This document shows positions 10,807 to 24,047 of a DNA stretch of 64,000 bases, piece by piece. Origin of the DNA: Polytrichum commune (lineage: Eukaryota > Streptophyta > Polytrichopsida > Polytrichales > Polytrichaceae); contig OX485805.1 in the NCBI GenBank assembly GCA_950295325.1, forward strand, positions 25,405,501 through 25,469,500, in the 5' to 3' direction. The notes under the pieces are model-generated. The model saw only the letters and a list, made by a program, of their open reading frames with translations. It made no database searches and was not told the origin of the DNA. The position numbers and the translations under genes were made by a program. Within the stretch, counting starts at the first letter, position 1. Each line of letters opens with the position of its first letter.

Positions 10807-13800
10807 CACCACCAACCAAGGACAAACCCCATTCCACCAACAAAACCTAACTCTAACTTAGGTTCAGTCGGGGAGTGTCGTGCAGACAAAGAAAGATTCT
10901 GGACCGTGTATCCAGCTAGAATGATTCTCCTTTAAGTTTGGGATTCCCCATTTATGGGAAGCACTTGGGTTGTGTATACTATGGAATTTTCGACAAGCAA
11001 CTATGAACATAGAATTTTATTAAATTGGAGCCTTTTTCTTTGGAAAGAGACCATCATCTAGCTACTTAGTAATGTTATGATTCCACAATACACTAAGTCG
11101 CGATATTATATTAAGGTAGATGGGTCTTATTTGGTTGCTCTTGGTTGTTTGCTACCTTATATTACTCAAGATTGTGAGGCTGAAATTTATTTGGATTCAC
11201 AAATGCATATGTAGAAGTAAGGGTTAAACCCTAGAAATATTGGAGTCAATCTAAAATTGCCATGAATTATTAGAGTCCACTAACATTGAGCCATAAGAAG
11301 ACCACGTTCATCCCTCCAATTTATGTAAACTATGAACGAACAAGCAATCCAAGTCATGTTCAATTCATGTCTTTTTGGTGTTCCTTCTTAGATAGGCATC
11401 TACCAACCCACCACTCAAATGTAAGTGTCCGACTAAAATAAGCACCCCAAATTAGGTTGGCTTATCTCAAAACGTTATTATGCAAGTCCCATCATGCAGT
11501 GTTGTAGCTTGACTCTGGGATTACGCTTATCTCACTTGGTATTTAACCCCTAAGTGAAGGAGGCCCCCTGGCGAGTCCCAGCCGCATTCCAAGCCATAGA
11601 TGAATTAGAAAAAAAACTCCAATATGCAACAAAGAGACCATTATGAGGGATCAAACTGTTTGGACCTATGTCCGGGAAGAACCAGCGGTTAGTTGCAGAT
11701 GAACCGGTTGAGTTCGAGAAGTGACCGGATGAAGTTGGAGAATTCAGGAGAATCACCCATCATTTTAGAGGAATCTATGGAAGAATATGCCTCAAATGAA
11801 TAAAGCAGCAAAACCGGAAGATGTCAACATGTAACCGGTTGGATTTAGAATCACTAGCATCTTGACCGACTACAAAAGCCCAAAAACTTCCCGGGCACTG
11901 GTTTGGACGGTATTTGCATACTTACAACATGTGCCTGCTGCCAGTGTAAAATTGAAAGCCAGCCAGATAATACCTGGCGTGACTTTAATAAGGAAATGGC
12001 CGGAGACAGAAGAAGCTGACAAGAAATTGAAATTGACAGTCGGGATATGAGTCGGGGGCAATTATCATGCGTCTTTAGAAAGTTTATAAAAGAATCTACC
12101 ACGGTGGTAGATTTGCATAATTCTTTCATCAGCACAAGAAGGCTGCTTAGGATTCATATGTTGATAATGTATGATTATCTACAAATATAATGAAGAACAT
12201 AGTCATGTACATCATTTGGATTTGCTAATCACCTAGCACTAATTATATATTCGCGTATCCTACAAGAAGTGGGCTCAAAGATAAAAGTGTCCAATTGAGG
12301 CCCACTTACTTGACATTTGCGGACGCACAAAAACTCAACCTCGCAAATCCAAGTAGTATCTATAAGGTAGCAAAGAGGATAAAGCAACCAAACAAATAAG
12401 GCCCATCTAAGGTAGAGAAGTCTTAAGTGGTTACTTTTACCAAAGAGCCCTTATCCCATAGGATATGGAACACGCAATTAGTACGAGATGGTTAGCAAAT
12501 CCAAAGCAATGTTGAAGGCACTTTCTTGATAATTTCTGGAGCTCGTATGAACATCTTATTCATTACCAAAGTGAATATTCTCATGCTCATTAAACAATCA
12601 TACATGTCCCCCAAAATATGTTGATCATCAAGTCTAGAATGGTTATCATTTTTGGTGCACATAGTCCAATGTTTTTAAGATGCGTCCTTTTGGTATCTGC
12701 TCTTGGAGCTACACTAAATTACATATCACTCAAATAGAGTAGAGGCGCCCGTAACCGATCACTTAAGAGATTTTGTGCAAGATCTAAACAAGTATAAAGT
12801 GGTCCAAATATTTCATGTGTAGCAAGATAGCAATCAAGAAAATTGCAAAATTTACAATAATTTTATTCCTTAAATCAAAATTATTGTGAATTCTTGAAGC
12901 CAAAAGTTGGCCCAAACAAAAGTCCATGGGCTCTTAGTCTCGTGTGTGAAGTGTCCCTAAGTTAGTGCCTATGTTAACATCCAAAAGCATGTGGGTACTA
13001 CACAAAACATTGTCCGCTTACTATTTGGAATTATGCAATACTATATCTATTGACTATATATCTTTCTTCTTTGCCAATAAAGGTCAAATTGGTTGTTTGG
13101 ACATTATAGAACATTGACATTTTAACTTGGTAAAATAATACAGTAATAGTACAAAATAGCATTGTGTAACTTCTTGTAGTAAGTGACACTAAAAATATTT
13201 AGTGTGGAGAGCCTATTTTAGGGTGTCCAAATTCCCTTATCCTCCATGAGAAGATTAACAAATCCATTTGTTAAATGCAAGTTGTTCTATGCTTTGGGAT
13301 GCCAAAACAAAGGGCTTGGATTTTGTGGTAGTTGTAAAGACTTAGGCGTGGTTCACATGGGGTCCCAAGTCCCAAGTCCCAAGTTGCAACGCATGTTAAC
13401 GAGTGCCAACATGGAGGCATAGTCCCAACTTTTGAGCCTTAAGAACCCATTGATGTATGGATCGAATGATTTCCATGGGACTATATGTCAAATTCAAAGT
13501 ATTTGATGCAAAAAAACCTTTGGACACGAGTTGCAAGTTGGGTCTAGCTTTCACTCGATCCAACTCTCAAGACAAGTCTCAAGCCTCACCTCCAAAAAGT
13601 GATGCCATGCGGGCATCCATATCATACTTGTGACTTAGGACTTGGGACCCCGTATGAAGTGGTAAGTCCCAACTTCCAAGCTTAATGATTGAGCCTACAT
13701 GGATTGACCTAAGGTGAAGTGGGGCTTAGGACTTGGGAGCCCTTCACTAATTTCCCACACACACTATTAGCTAACCCTCACTAAATGGGATAATCGGTGA

Positions 13801-13894
13801 AGTAAACAAGGTAAGTGAGCCTAACTTAATGCTATACATCCTTCATAGCTCGTCATGTCGGCCTATGCCTAATCTGAGATTTGTTGTAGGACAA
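10807..13894. other. Spacer with decayed repeats, no gene recognised
   Basis: Contains a diverged repeat A piece at about 12700-12920 (shared landmarks tcacttaagagatt and gaagccaaaagttggcc) and a short tandem of cccaagt units at about 13361-13385. Around 11540-12170 sequence composition rises in purines, and a tttataaaag string at about 12086 resembles a TATA box, possibly from an old LTR. No coding similarity was recognised. Confidence 0.45.
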
Positions 13895-16039
13895 TGTGAG
13901 ACCAATTTTTGGCTATCGCCTGCCGGAAGTGGGCCACTTTTTGAAAAGTGATGACATTCATCTGGCTAATGATCTTGGAATGCCATCCGCAACGTCATCG
14001 AAGGGCTATCGCCGTCAAGAATCGGTTACAATCCCTAACTGACTTCTCCTCCTTCGTCAGCTCAAGGAGGAGGCGAAGCAGAAGGTAGGCAGGCTATTTT
14101 CATATGTAGAAACCAGGCGTAGTCTCCTAGTTAGCGATAGGCGTTGCAGCATCAGAGCTCAGTGATTGAGTCTGAGGGCAAGTAGGCTCCTCCGAGATGG
14201 AGTGATAGGGATGAGTAGGAAAGAATTGAGTGATTCAGTCTTTGGAACTCTGTATTTGATCTAAGTAAAGTGTTCTTTGAATGAGCAATGGTCTTGTGAT
14301 TGTACAATGTAATTTGTTGGCTATAGGCACCTGTGATGGAGTCATAGTTGTTGACGCCAAAGTGAGTTGTGTTGAGTGAAGAGTTGTTGAGTGCAGTGTA
14401 ATGGCAATTATATCCTAATCTGAAATTAGCTATGAGTGCGAGCGTACATTGAAGGATGTCGGCGAGAGGCCAAGAGGAGCAATAGTCATTGAAGTATGTA
14501 AGTGACAAGAAAGAACGTCTGGAGAGGCAATGGCCTTTGAGAGTGAAACACAGACAAGGTCAGTGGATTGAGAAGTTGTGATTGAAAGTGCGAAGCCAGT
14601 GAATGGCCGCACACTGTGGAAGTTGAAAACTGAAGGCAAGAGGCCACTAAGAAAGCAGTTGAAAGAAGGGTAGAAGGGAAGAGTGTGAGAGAGAGGAGAA
14701 AGAGAGCATCAGGCGATGAGCATGGGGCCATAGCCAGTTACTTGCAAGAAAGGAAAAGAGGGAGAGAAGTTAAGTCTCTTGGTGAGAAAGGAAAGGGCCG
14801 TAGCCTGAGAATGAACAGGAAGAGGCAATAACCTAGAGAGTATGGCCACTTACCCTGGGATGGAGAATAGAGACGGATGAGTGAGTAAAGCCATAGTCCG
14901 AGGCTAGAAGGGTAAAGGCAAGACCAGAGAGTGGTCATGGCAAGGCCACCAGTCTACAGAGAGACGAAAGGGCAATAGCCAGTAGAGGAATCACAGACGT
15001 AGAAACCTGAGGGAGGCAAGACCTTACCTGAGAGAATGTGAGGAGTTACAGCCTAGTACGAGGATGAGGACTGACCTCTCCTTAGGGTAATTACCCCACA
15101 ATAGGATATCGCCTGGGTAAGCCTGATAGATTATCGCCAGTTAGGTCTGAGAGAATTTATGGACTGAAATAGAGAAAAGACTGAAAACAACACCCGCATG
15201 GTAGAAGCAAGACTTTACCCGGTGAGATGAACTTGTTGCAGATAAATCCTTCTAAGTAATAACAACTTGTTAACTAAAGGATATAGCCTGTTTAAAATAT
15301 ATATATATCTTATATATTGACGGAATAGATACTCTTTGAGATGGATCACCAGGTGGATTGGAAAGTGATGAAGGTGGTTACAGTCTCTGAAAGAATGCCG
15401 ATAGCTATAAGTAAAACTAAGTGGAATTAATTTAAATTGATCGCAAGTATAATTCATAACACATAAAGACAAAGATGGCTACTTCAAAGACGTATTTTGG
15501 ACATGTTGTCCTGCCTAAGAGTTAGTTGACCACTTGCCAAGCTTTTGAGCTTCACGACGGAATTAGGTCTGAGCTTTAGAGTGATAGCACCTACCTTGGA
15601 GATAGGACAGACAACACTCACTACGGAACCATCACGAATGAATTAATAAAAGGAAGAGAAAAGAATAGGATGAGTTAACATTGAAGAGAGTAAAGAATGA
15701 GAATCACCCTAAAATGTTATTAAGAACCTTAATCCAATGTGACATTAACCCTTATAGACACTATCTCAGTCTTCCTGGAGACTTTGTTCCCTGGGTTTTG
15801 TTATTTGGAGCCATAGCAAAAACTAACTACAGACACGTCTCTTTAGATCCTTCCCAAGCCTTATTATTTGTTTTTTTGGGAGAAAGTAGTAGGTTGGCTA
15901 CATGCTGAGTTTAGAAATAGCCAAGGTGGCAAGCTTCCTGCAAGCTTGAGATTTTTTGTGGAGTTTGGGGTGGCTATATTTAGATGAATTAAAGGAAGGA
16001 TTTGGCGATTGTAATAAACCTATGTATCAATTTGGGTTG
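13895..16039. other. Purine-rich unclassified segment, possible LTR-retrotransposon remnant
   Basis: From 13895 (TGTGAGACC) to about 15110 the plus strand is purine-rich and GC-richer than its flanks, with several atagcc or tatcgcc phrases. Minus-strand ORFs up to 118 codons look compositional, rich in Ser and Leu. The 9-base start is repeated at 16040. No paired long terminal repeats or target duplication could be found, so element identity is a guess. Confidence 0.3.
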
Positions 16040-17418
16040 TGTGAGACCAAACCACCCACCCTTATGCGTCCTAGTCCAGGTGGGAGATTGTGGTCAACAC
16101 AACTTAACCAACCATGGGGAATTCCCCTTTGTTAGCCGTCACAACATCATCTTTTCCACATCAATTTTTATTCAAACCACGACCAATACAAGTGTTTACA
16201 AACACTCATGCGTCACACCTAAATCCCTAATGATAATCTTCCCTACATCACCCACAATGTTAATGCCAGTCCTAATCATGCATTAATTAACCCCTACTCA
16301 CTAAACTCCCTAGCCTACCTACTTCTCACTAAACCGATCCCACAAATTCCTTCCAGCTGGTCACGGCCCTTGGTCCAGCCTCGGGAGCCACCCTGTATCG
16401 GCTTACAACCACCTGTTGGCCCAGCACAGAAGCCCTTCTGCCTGACCCTTCCAACCTACCAGCATTCCCGAACACTCCCAGATTGGGAGACGACCCTCAG
16501 CTCACTCCATCCGAACAGCTGCCCACTGGCGGCCTCCTTCGGTGATTCCCTGTCTGCGTAACCTCGAATCTGCTCACTGTAATCCTTCCCCCTTCCACCG
16601 AGTAGCCCCTCCTGAACCTTTTGTGATTGATTCCTTCCTTTCTTTTCACTGACCACATCTCACTCCACATCAGACCGACTGAGTAGTCATTTTTTCTTAC
16701 TGTCTACTTGCGGAATTCGGCATTCAAGTACCACAATTGAGATTCGGAGTGAGCAACTCATGCCCTCATCAATCTCATTCCAGATTCTCCGTTACTTCCT
16801 CCAGCTGAATGCATTACTTCTTCCCAGCCACCCTCGGGTTGTGGCAGCTACAAAAATCTCTCTGCCGTTGGCCATTCGGCCATCATCCTTCCAACTCTAA
16901 GTCAATTGTAGCCACATTGCGGCTCGGAGGTTCTGTTTTTCACCTCCGAAGGTGTCAATCACCCTCAACCCTTGCTGGATTCCCCCGCCCACTGGTGCGG
17001 CGCCTACCCCTAGCCATCCAGGAAGCTGTGACCGAGAGAGAGAGCCCCCTGTCGAAGCTGCGGCCTTGGGGTGCCCCATGGCTCCGAAGAACCAGCCCCT
17101 CATCCCTTCCAATTTAGCCGTTAGCCCTTAAACCATTCAGCCCCTTGCCTTAAACAAACACTACGGATACCTAGCCGAACAAATAACACTGACTTCACCC
17201 TCCTACTCTAAAGCACCTCCTAACTTAATCCACCCTCTAACCACTAATTTCCATAATCCTAACACATTAGGTCCTAACAACAAGCTTAAAGCGTTAATTG
17301 ACAATCCACACCAAGTTTCACTCTTTTTATAACTTTTTAAATGCTTAATAAAATGGTGAGCCCCAAGTTAACAGTTGACAAGGCTAAGTAGACATGTGTG
17401 CACCGTATTGGGCTCACA
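16040..17418. mobile_element. LTR-like segment E, copy 1 (possible solo LTR)
   Basis: The segment begins TGTGAGACC and ends GGGCTCACA, an imperfect inverted TG...CA pair. It is pyrimidine-rich in the middle. Its last part (for example gcaccgtattgggctcaca) and an internal gagagagagagcc landmark near 17035 also occur in the segment at 20656-21696, which argues for a family. No matching target duplication was found (ggttg on the left, agtgg on the right), so boundaries are provisional. ORFs on both strands are probably fortuitous. Confidence 0.4.
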
Positions 17419-17623
17419 AGTGGCAACTTCTTATTCTACATAGAAAATATTCAAGGCTACATGTATGCTTTGATAAGGTGAATAATGACCCCATACCTAA
17501 ATTAGTAAGCAAATAAGTGGCCCACACACAACACAATTTTTTATTTGAACTCTACATGTGGTTGCACACACCACAAACTAAAGGGGAAGTTGGCTACGTA
17601 TTGATATCGACATTGAATTTGGC

Positions 17624-17629
17624 TACACA

Positions 17630-17662
<33 letters not shown>

Positions 17663-17682
17663 CACGCACACACACACACACT
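17624..17682. repeat. AC microsatellite interrupted by poly-A
   Basis: Alternating AC repeats, then a run of about 20 A, then AC repeats again. Simple sequence only. Confidence 0.9.
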
Positions 17683-18710
17683 TAAGCCCCTTAAACATCT
17701 AGAGGCTCTAAAGTTCAACAAGTTTGTAGATGTATGAGAGGATCGACATGCACATATCATGCATTTCAAGCACTTAGCAACATCTTAGGCCACCAACCCT
17801 TTAAAACATCAATGTTCACCTATTGAACCAATTTGCACACATGAATCATACACTTGAAGTACCTAGTACACTTCTACACCCAAAAGGATTGGACCGGTGC
17901 TCTTAAGTAAGAGAATACACCCAAAGTGTACATCATTGCTTTAAAAGACCACTCATATAATCATACATAGAGGTATAAATAGGTAGGAGGGAGGTTGGCT
18001 TTATATTAACATAATTGCATGAAAAGGTGATATTGCGGTTCCAAAATATTATGCTACTAGTAGGTATCAAATTCTCCTACTATTTGAATTTAACTCTCAA
18101 TTCCACAGCAGCGGAATTCCACTCCTCCTTCCATGACTCAAAAACCTCATCATGAGGGGAACCAACAAGGTTGAATTGTCTTAGGGAATATACTGTATAC
18201 CCACTAGAAGCCCCAAATGAGAATCTTCATAATCCACCTTCAAGCATCACCAATGCGCTTCACTTTGGAACTTGAATTTCAATCCCCAAAATTCTTAAAC
18301 TCCACTACTATCAAAAGGTGGCATCATTAATCGGCACTACATGACCAAAGAGGCCACAAGATACAAGTTAAGAGAGCAAGAAGTTGGCGAGCAAAAGGGT
18401 GAAGCATGAAGGAGAAAGTGTTGACACCACTCACCCCACTCAACTAAACCTTAGGTGAAGCAAGCCCTTGGATGGGAGGATGAACTTCATCCACAATTCA
18501 TTATGGAGCTCATTGGCTACTCCCATTAATGGATCTTAATGATGGGTCCCAATGTTCAGGCGACTCCACTCCGCCCATGAGAAGCTAGTTGGCACCACCT
18601 CTTACCCACAAAGAGTGGAGGTGACACTTTACAAGCCAAAATAAATTTTTGTTTGTTTTAAGACGTGTGTGTGGAAGTCAATTCACATCACCGAAGCAAA
18701 GTGGCTACTC
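17683..18710. other. Spacer, no gene recognised
   Basis: AT-rich sequence with no ORF that resembles a known protein and no clear repeat partner elsewhere in the window. Confidence 0.4.
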
Positions 18711-19086
18711 CACTAAATATGATATTTAGCATCACAAATTCAAAATTTTCTTGCTCAATACTAATTGTTAACCGTGGAATAGTGTCAACAACACTAAATG
18801 TTAACCCAACAATATTTGTCATTCCTTGTAATTTTTTGGGGGGAAATTATAGATTTACAGTGTGGCCATTACTGTCACTTACCAAGTGATTTTCCATCCA
18901 AATTTCAATCATCCATGACAATATATTCATCGCAAGCTGCTGACAAGAGAAGGTAGGTCTGTGGCCAATGGATGAACTCATCCATCATCCATGACAATAT
19001 TTGTTCACTTATGCATAAGAGGTGTGATCTGAAAAGTCACCATAGTGACATTAAATAATATATGACACGAAATATCGCATTTAGTG
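18711..19086 (+). mobile_element. MITE, family D, copy 1
   Basis: A 376-bp element with terminal inverted repeats that begin CACTAAAT and themselves contain a small palindrome (ACTAAATATGATATTTAG). It is the reverse complement of the 373-bp element at 45675-46047. No coding capacity. The flanks (ctc and cag) do not form a target duplication, whereas copy 2 is flanked by TA on both sides. Confidence 0.65.
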
Positions 19087-19396
19087 CAGTATGTAGCCGG
19101 AAATGAAAGGAAAAAGGGGGCCGGTCCTTTATTCACATTCCAGTCCCAGTTACATTGAGTATGAGATGGATGTAAACTCAATGAAACCCTATGACTTGTC
19201 ATTGAATGTTCATCAATTACCTTACTGGGTTGGTCAGTAGCCTCATATTGCAAATCATAGTATGAGGGCAGTGTGTAGCTACAATGCCTGGTCTGTTAGC
19301 ATCATCAAGTGCCATATATATATATATTCTCAAAGCCATGGCAATGCCACACTTCTCCCAGACATTCGGGTTCATGCAGGCTCCAGGCTATCAGTT

Positions 19397-20426
19397 TGGA
19401 AATTGAGCTAAGGGCCACTTCAAATACGAGCCAAGAGCCGTGTCCATGAAGTTGTGAGAGCCCACTCGAAAGTGTCCGAAGGCAGGCCATCCCAACACAC
19501 CTCCAAACTCATGTAGTGTGGTTACGGACCCTCAACTGTAGTGTGAAGTCATATGTGACCGGGCCCTCAACCAAATGCTAACTCAATGGGTTTCTATTCA
19601 TGCACGTCCTCACACATGAAAGAAATAGAATAAACCAACAGTTGTGAACGTTCGGAGTGCCATGGTGTCCCGGTTTCATGTTAGACCTACCTCCTCCAAG
19701 AGGTGGTTTTTGAAAATAGTCCAAGTCACCATGAAACACGATCCATTCGATGCCATGTAGGACTCCATGTAGACTTCACATCCATCTTGCATTCACGTAC
19801 TCTGTTGGTCCCTCAAGCGTAGTGTGAAGCGGCGAACTTGGACCGGCTCCGCATTATCCACCAATGAGAGTGCTTGAAGTGTAATGGTCACAGGCTCTCA
19901 ACCTTGTGTGTGGAGTGGTCACCAATTTGGAACGCTACCAACATATGTGACTTGGGACATTGGTCACTCAACCAAACGTGATAAATGCAACTGACTGAAG
20001 TGTGCAGAGTCTGGAAATCCATGGGGACTGCACTTGCACAACCTGCAGTACAATCTTAACCCAACCAGCTGTTGCACAAAAAACAATGCAGACCTTGGAC
20101 AATTGCCAAAATAACTATAGTTAACTATGTCTTTTTCAATACATTTTAGGGAACAACTATAGTTAACTAGAAAAAATTCAAACCAATTTGAAAAACAACT
20201 AAAGTGAACTAAAAACATTTAAGACCAGATACAACAACAACTATAGTTAACTAGAAAAATTCCAAGCATTATTATATATTCAAAGAAGTTTGCCTCTTGA
20301 TTTGCTTTAGTTTAGGGCCTTTAATATGCTTGGGCCATTGAGGATCATCAAGAAACGCCTTTACACGATCACTCATAGTGTTCAGCTCTGGAACGACCTC
20401 CATGTACACCACCAACACAAATAACA
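19397..20426 (+). repeat. Repeat C, copy 1
   Basis: Collinear with 51296-51565, 57326-57558 and 59166-59695. The three gaps in the second copy are insertions. Here the unoccupied targets can be seen: CAT at 19661-19663 and ACAG near 19890. From 20089 (CAGACCTTGG) it also includes the left end of the same hAT element that is complete in copy 2. An array of palindromic ctatagttaactag motifs lies at about 20115-20260. Confidence 0.8.
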
Positions 20427-21976
20427 CACTACACTAAATAAGATATTTAGTGTTTGATTATATGTAATGTTGTCACCACCCTACCTTGCTTAACACTAAT
20501 TTTCATTATTTTTGACAATTGATGTTAGAAGATATTTGAAGATATGTTGGAATTCTTCTTTTATCATTGTTTTTTCATATGCTTACTAACACTAAATTCA
20601 AACATTTAACTTCCACATATTACCATAGTTGATATTTAGTGTTTGAGTTTAAGTGTATGAATTTGATTTAAACATGATAACCTCGCACTTCCTTCACCAT
20701 CCCTACACTCTGCAACCCAGCATTCCAGTGCGGATTCCCCTAGCCTCAGTATCCTCCAGCCTTTTCCACATATTCCTCTCTGAACCTCCCAAGTCCATTG
20801 GCCACCCTTGGGTAGCAGGAACCTCTCCAGATTCACCTTCCGTCTCTGAATTTCTTAATGTGCGGCCTCGGCTCATACATTGCCCCGGTACTTAGATGTT
20901 GTTCATTATCCACCGCAATTCTCAACTGGAATGTGCTTACCTGCGGCACAGAGTTGTAACCAAAGTCGATTTCTTAAGATCAGCCCTGAACTGAGTTAGG
21001 CCACTGGCTTACACAGCAACCGGAAGCAAGTGGCAACAACTCTTGAATCCTGCCTCCATTGGCCAGTCCCTTCTCGCTCCCAGCTTAGACTGTGACCTGG
21101 TGGCTCAGCCTCCCTAGCACTCCCCGAATGGCCATCGCATTGTGGTTGCAGCTGGCCTCTTAGCCCCTCCTCGGCAGGACACCCCCCTTCGTGACAATAG
21201 AGTGGATGCAGCCACCTTGTGCTCGCTCCCTTGAGCCACGGCGCTGCTGGGCTCCCGCACCGCAACCTCGGCTCCTGCCAGCTTCCATCGAGAGAGAGAG
21301 CCACACAAAACCCATAACCTTGAGACCTCTCATGGATCCAAGGATCCAGGGCGCCTGATCCTCATTTTGGGAGAGACCCCTCCACCCTTAACCAACACAA
21401 CACTACCCTAACACGGACAATCAATCCTGGCCTAAGCCACCACTTCAAGACCAATTGCAAATCTACATCCTAAACCCCCCTAACTATAAGCTTCCCCTAA
21501 CACTAATCAATCCCCAAACTAATCCCTCAATCTTCAAACCCACTATCACACCTACACCAGCCGTAAACCTTAACAAGAACATCAACTAAAAGCATCATTC
21601 TTTTTATCTTTTAAAGTATTCATTGTAAACCCAAAGCCTAAGATTTTAATAATTCAATGACTAAAAACACATGTGGGCACCATATTGGGCTCACAATACA
21701 CCAAATGTTAATAACTCTATGAAAGTAAGTAACATTAAATGTAGACTCAAACACTAAATATCAACTATGTTAATACGTAAGAAGTTACATGTTTGAATTT
21801 AGTTTTGGTAAGGATGTGAGAAAATAAAATAACAATGATAGAAGGAGAATTCCAACATATAGTCTAACATATCTTCTACCACTAATTATCAAGGAATTGA
21901 AAATTTGTGTTGAGTAGGGTAGGGTGGTAACAACATTAAATATAATCAAAAACTATTTATCATATTTAGTGTAGTG
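20427..21976. mobile_element. Composite inverted-repeat element (CACTACACTAAATA ends)
   Basis: About 230 bp at each end (20427-20655 and 21700-21976) are imperfect inverted copies of one another, both starting CACTACACTAAATA. Each arm matches the small nested element at 59695-59991. Between the arms lies a 1-kb pyrimidine-rich segment (20656-21696) related to 16040-17418. Either two MITEs inserted in opposite orientation around a solo-LTR-like piece, or this is a longer member of the MITE family. No target duplication is visible. Confidence 0.5.
20656..21696. mobile_element. LTR-like segment E, copy 2
   Basis: Pyrimidine-rich, with a purine/GA landmark near 21290 (gagagagagagcc) and the end gcaccatattgggctcaca, both shared with 16040-17418. 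The left end lacks the TGTGAG start, so it may be truncated. ORFs on both strands look compositional. Confidence 0.4.
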
Positions 21977-23337
21977 GAGGAGCCATGCCCCATTCTCAAA
22001 AAAAGAATCAAACGCATTAGTCCCACTTTTGAAAAGATGAATAATTTCCAAATTCATTATGATGATGGCATGCATATGTAGTCTTCCATATGGGCGTACT
22101 GCCATCAATTCCATGCCTCACAGCATGGGCTAACAAATCTTTTGTTGCACACCACTAACATGCCCTAGCCCCGGAAATTAGTCACAAGTAGACAACCCTC
22201 AAAAGAAATCACTCTATGTGGACATGATCCATCTTCTAGACACCATGCCACCACAAAGCCTTCGACTCCTCAATTAGTGGGGCAAAATACACGTTGAATG
22301 TGCCAGATGTTGGTGCATGTCGATCATGGATAATTGAAGTTACTTAAAAAAAACTTCTTTGTAAGCAATCACATTGGGAGATTATGGAGGAGGACCATCA
22401 CTCATAGGAAACATGGGTCTTTAAGACATAAATTTTGACATTAGAGGGTCATAAATGGCCAAGCTTGACATGTGCGGTCGGTTGAGGCCATTTGTATCAT
22501 CTTGGACCTATCTTTCTTTTTGGTTTGGTCACTCTCAATGTTTTTATTCGCGCGCGCACGCACACACATACACACACACCATCAAAAATGCCTACATGAC
22601 ACCTTGGGGACCTTAGGTACATAGCCACCTACAAGGCTAGGCCAAGAGTGGCGGCCAACGTACTTGAAGCTTGGATCTCATGGCCCCTACTTGAATGTCC
22701 TAGCCATTAATTTCTTGCACCACACTTACACAAGAATGTGTTTTGAACCACTCTATATGGCAAGTCCACTTTGGGGCCGACGTTGATAAACTCAAGGCCC
22801 CTTATTTCTTTAATGGGTACATTATTCATGGGCCAATACTGTGGATACATTGCACTATATTATGATATTACTGACATTATTTGAAAAAAAATATAACCAT
22901 TTTCTAAAAACATAAACACTCGCTTTGTAGATTTGTGGCCGATTCATCTCAAATGACATGGACAAAATTAAATTAGGATCTTTCAAACTAAATTCGGCGT
23001 CCAAGCAATCAAACATAATAACCTCTGGACCGCACACTATTTTAGTGCTTCTATGTTGGATGAATGATAAATTCACTTGTATGTGGTAATTCCCTCTATC
23101 CCACATTACTAATAACTTGGGAAGCTGACTCACATCAATGATTCGGTAAATAGCAATTGGGAAGAGGGGAGATAGATTTAAAGAAGGTCTCTAGTACACT
23201 AAGCAAAGATAGAACATTCTTTCATGAACATTCAATATTGAACACATAATCTAGTGAGTAAGTTTGAATGAAGAGCCAGAAATCTAATAGGATCTTCACG
23301 GGCAAGGACATGACAAGGACATGACACACCTCCCATC
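21977..23337. other. Spacer with repeat A piece and CG/CA microsatellite
   Basis: A CG then CA dinucleotide tract lies at about 22549-22580. Part of 22930-23060 resembles repeat A near 2550-3170 (shared atcatctcaaatgacatgg-like landmark). No gene recognised. Confidence 0.45.
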
Positions 23338-23527
23338 CTATATGAAAGAAAAATAACTGAACGCCATTTGTCCATATTTGCATGGCTGCGTCCATATAAT
23401 ATGGGCATGACGCAGAGGTTGTTTATGTTGAAGGGCCTCGTCAAAAATACCGCTCCTCCTGCTAGTGGATGTAGACAAAGTGCAACTTCTGAAGGAAGCT
23501 GTGTTTCTCCCGAGACGGGGATTATAT

Positions 23528-23830
23528 ATGCTTCTCTGCCCCAAAGTCAGGATGGGCTTCCTCCTCGATTCATCAATGTGCTTCCACATGCGTGAGTCTG
23601 AAATGGTGCACATCATCAAGTCAGTGCTTCGATTTAATGACCACCACGACAAACGTTCGGTTCCAAACATGCGCTGCAAAAGGGGAGTTAATGGTGAGAA
23701 GACGCAAATGCCTCGCCAGGGTTCTTGGATCAGCCTCTCCGCTAAAACTTGAGCGTCCCACGTTTTGAGCATCGATCGATCCTCTTGTGGCCCCCTCTGA
23801 ACAAGATGCAACTTACCCTGTGAACATGCA
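23528..23830 (-). pseudogene. CACTA transposase (TNP2-like) relic
   Basis: The minus-strand frame contains the order FSPLTPLLQRMF, then TERLS, then NRST, then SDSRMWKHIDE (about 23569-23703). This matches the pattern I know from plant CACTA (En/Spm) TNP2 transposases: a proline-leucine-arginine rich stretch, then an aspartate-serine-tryptophan-lysine block. Directly after WKHIDE the family's expected continuation (HPDFGAEKH) is found in another frame, at about 23530-23566, followed by a stop. So there is a frameshift. Only about 70-90 codons of a protein that is normally several hundred residues long remain. It is not inside recognisable CACTA ends. Family assignment is from memory of motifs, without a search. 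Confidence 0.6.
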
Positions 23831-24047
23831 TGGGTGATTTGGTAAGACAACCCGTGGCACTTCAGCAGTCTTGGTAGTTGGCAGGGTGTTTGGGTTCGGT
23901 AGCAAAGGAGTGGCCAGACGGTGTGGGAGCTCATCTGTATGTGCATGCGATGTTCCATGGCCCTTCGGCATGGTCAAAAGCACAAGGAATGCGTTGAGGC
24001 AGGAAAAATGGTGGCTTGTAGATAGCGGGATCTCATCAACCTCTCTT

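Noticed and set aside
14152-14938. Overlapping minus-strand ORFs of 66-118 codons, Ser/Leu-rich
   Set aside because: Purine-rich plus strand gives low-complexity translation; several frames are open at once, which argues against any one being real.
23368-23752. Plus-strand ORFs of 75 and 95 codons
   Set aside because: They overlap the TNP2-like relic on the minus strand and show no motifs of their own.
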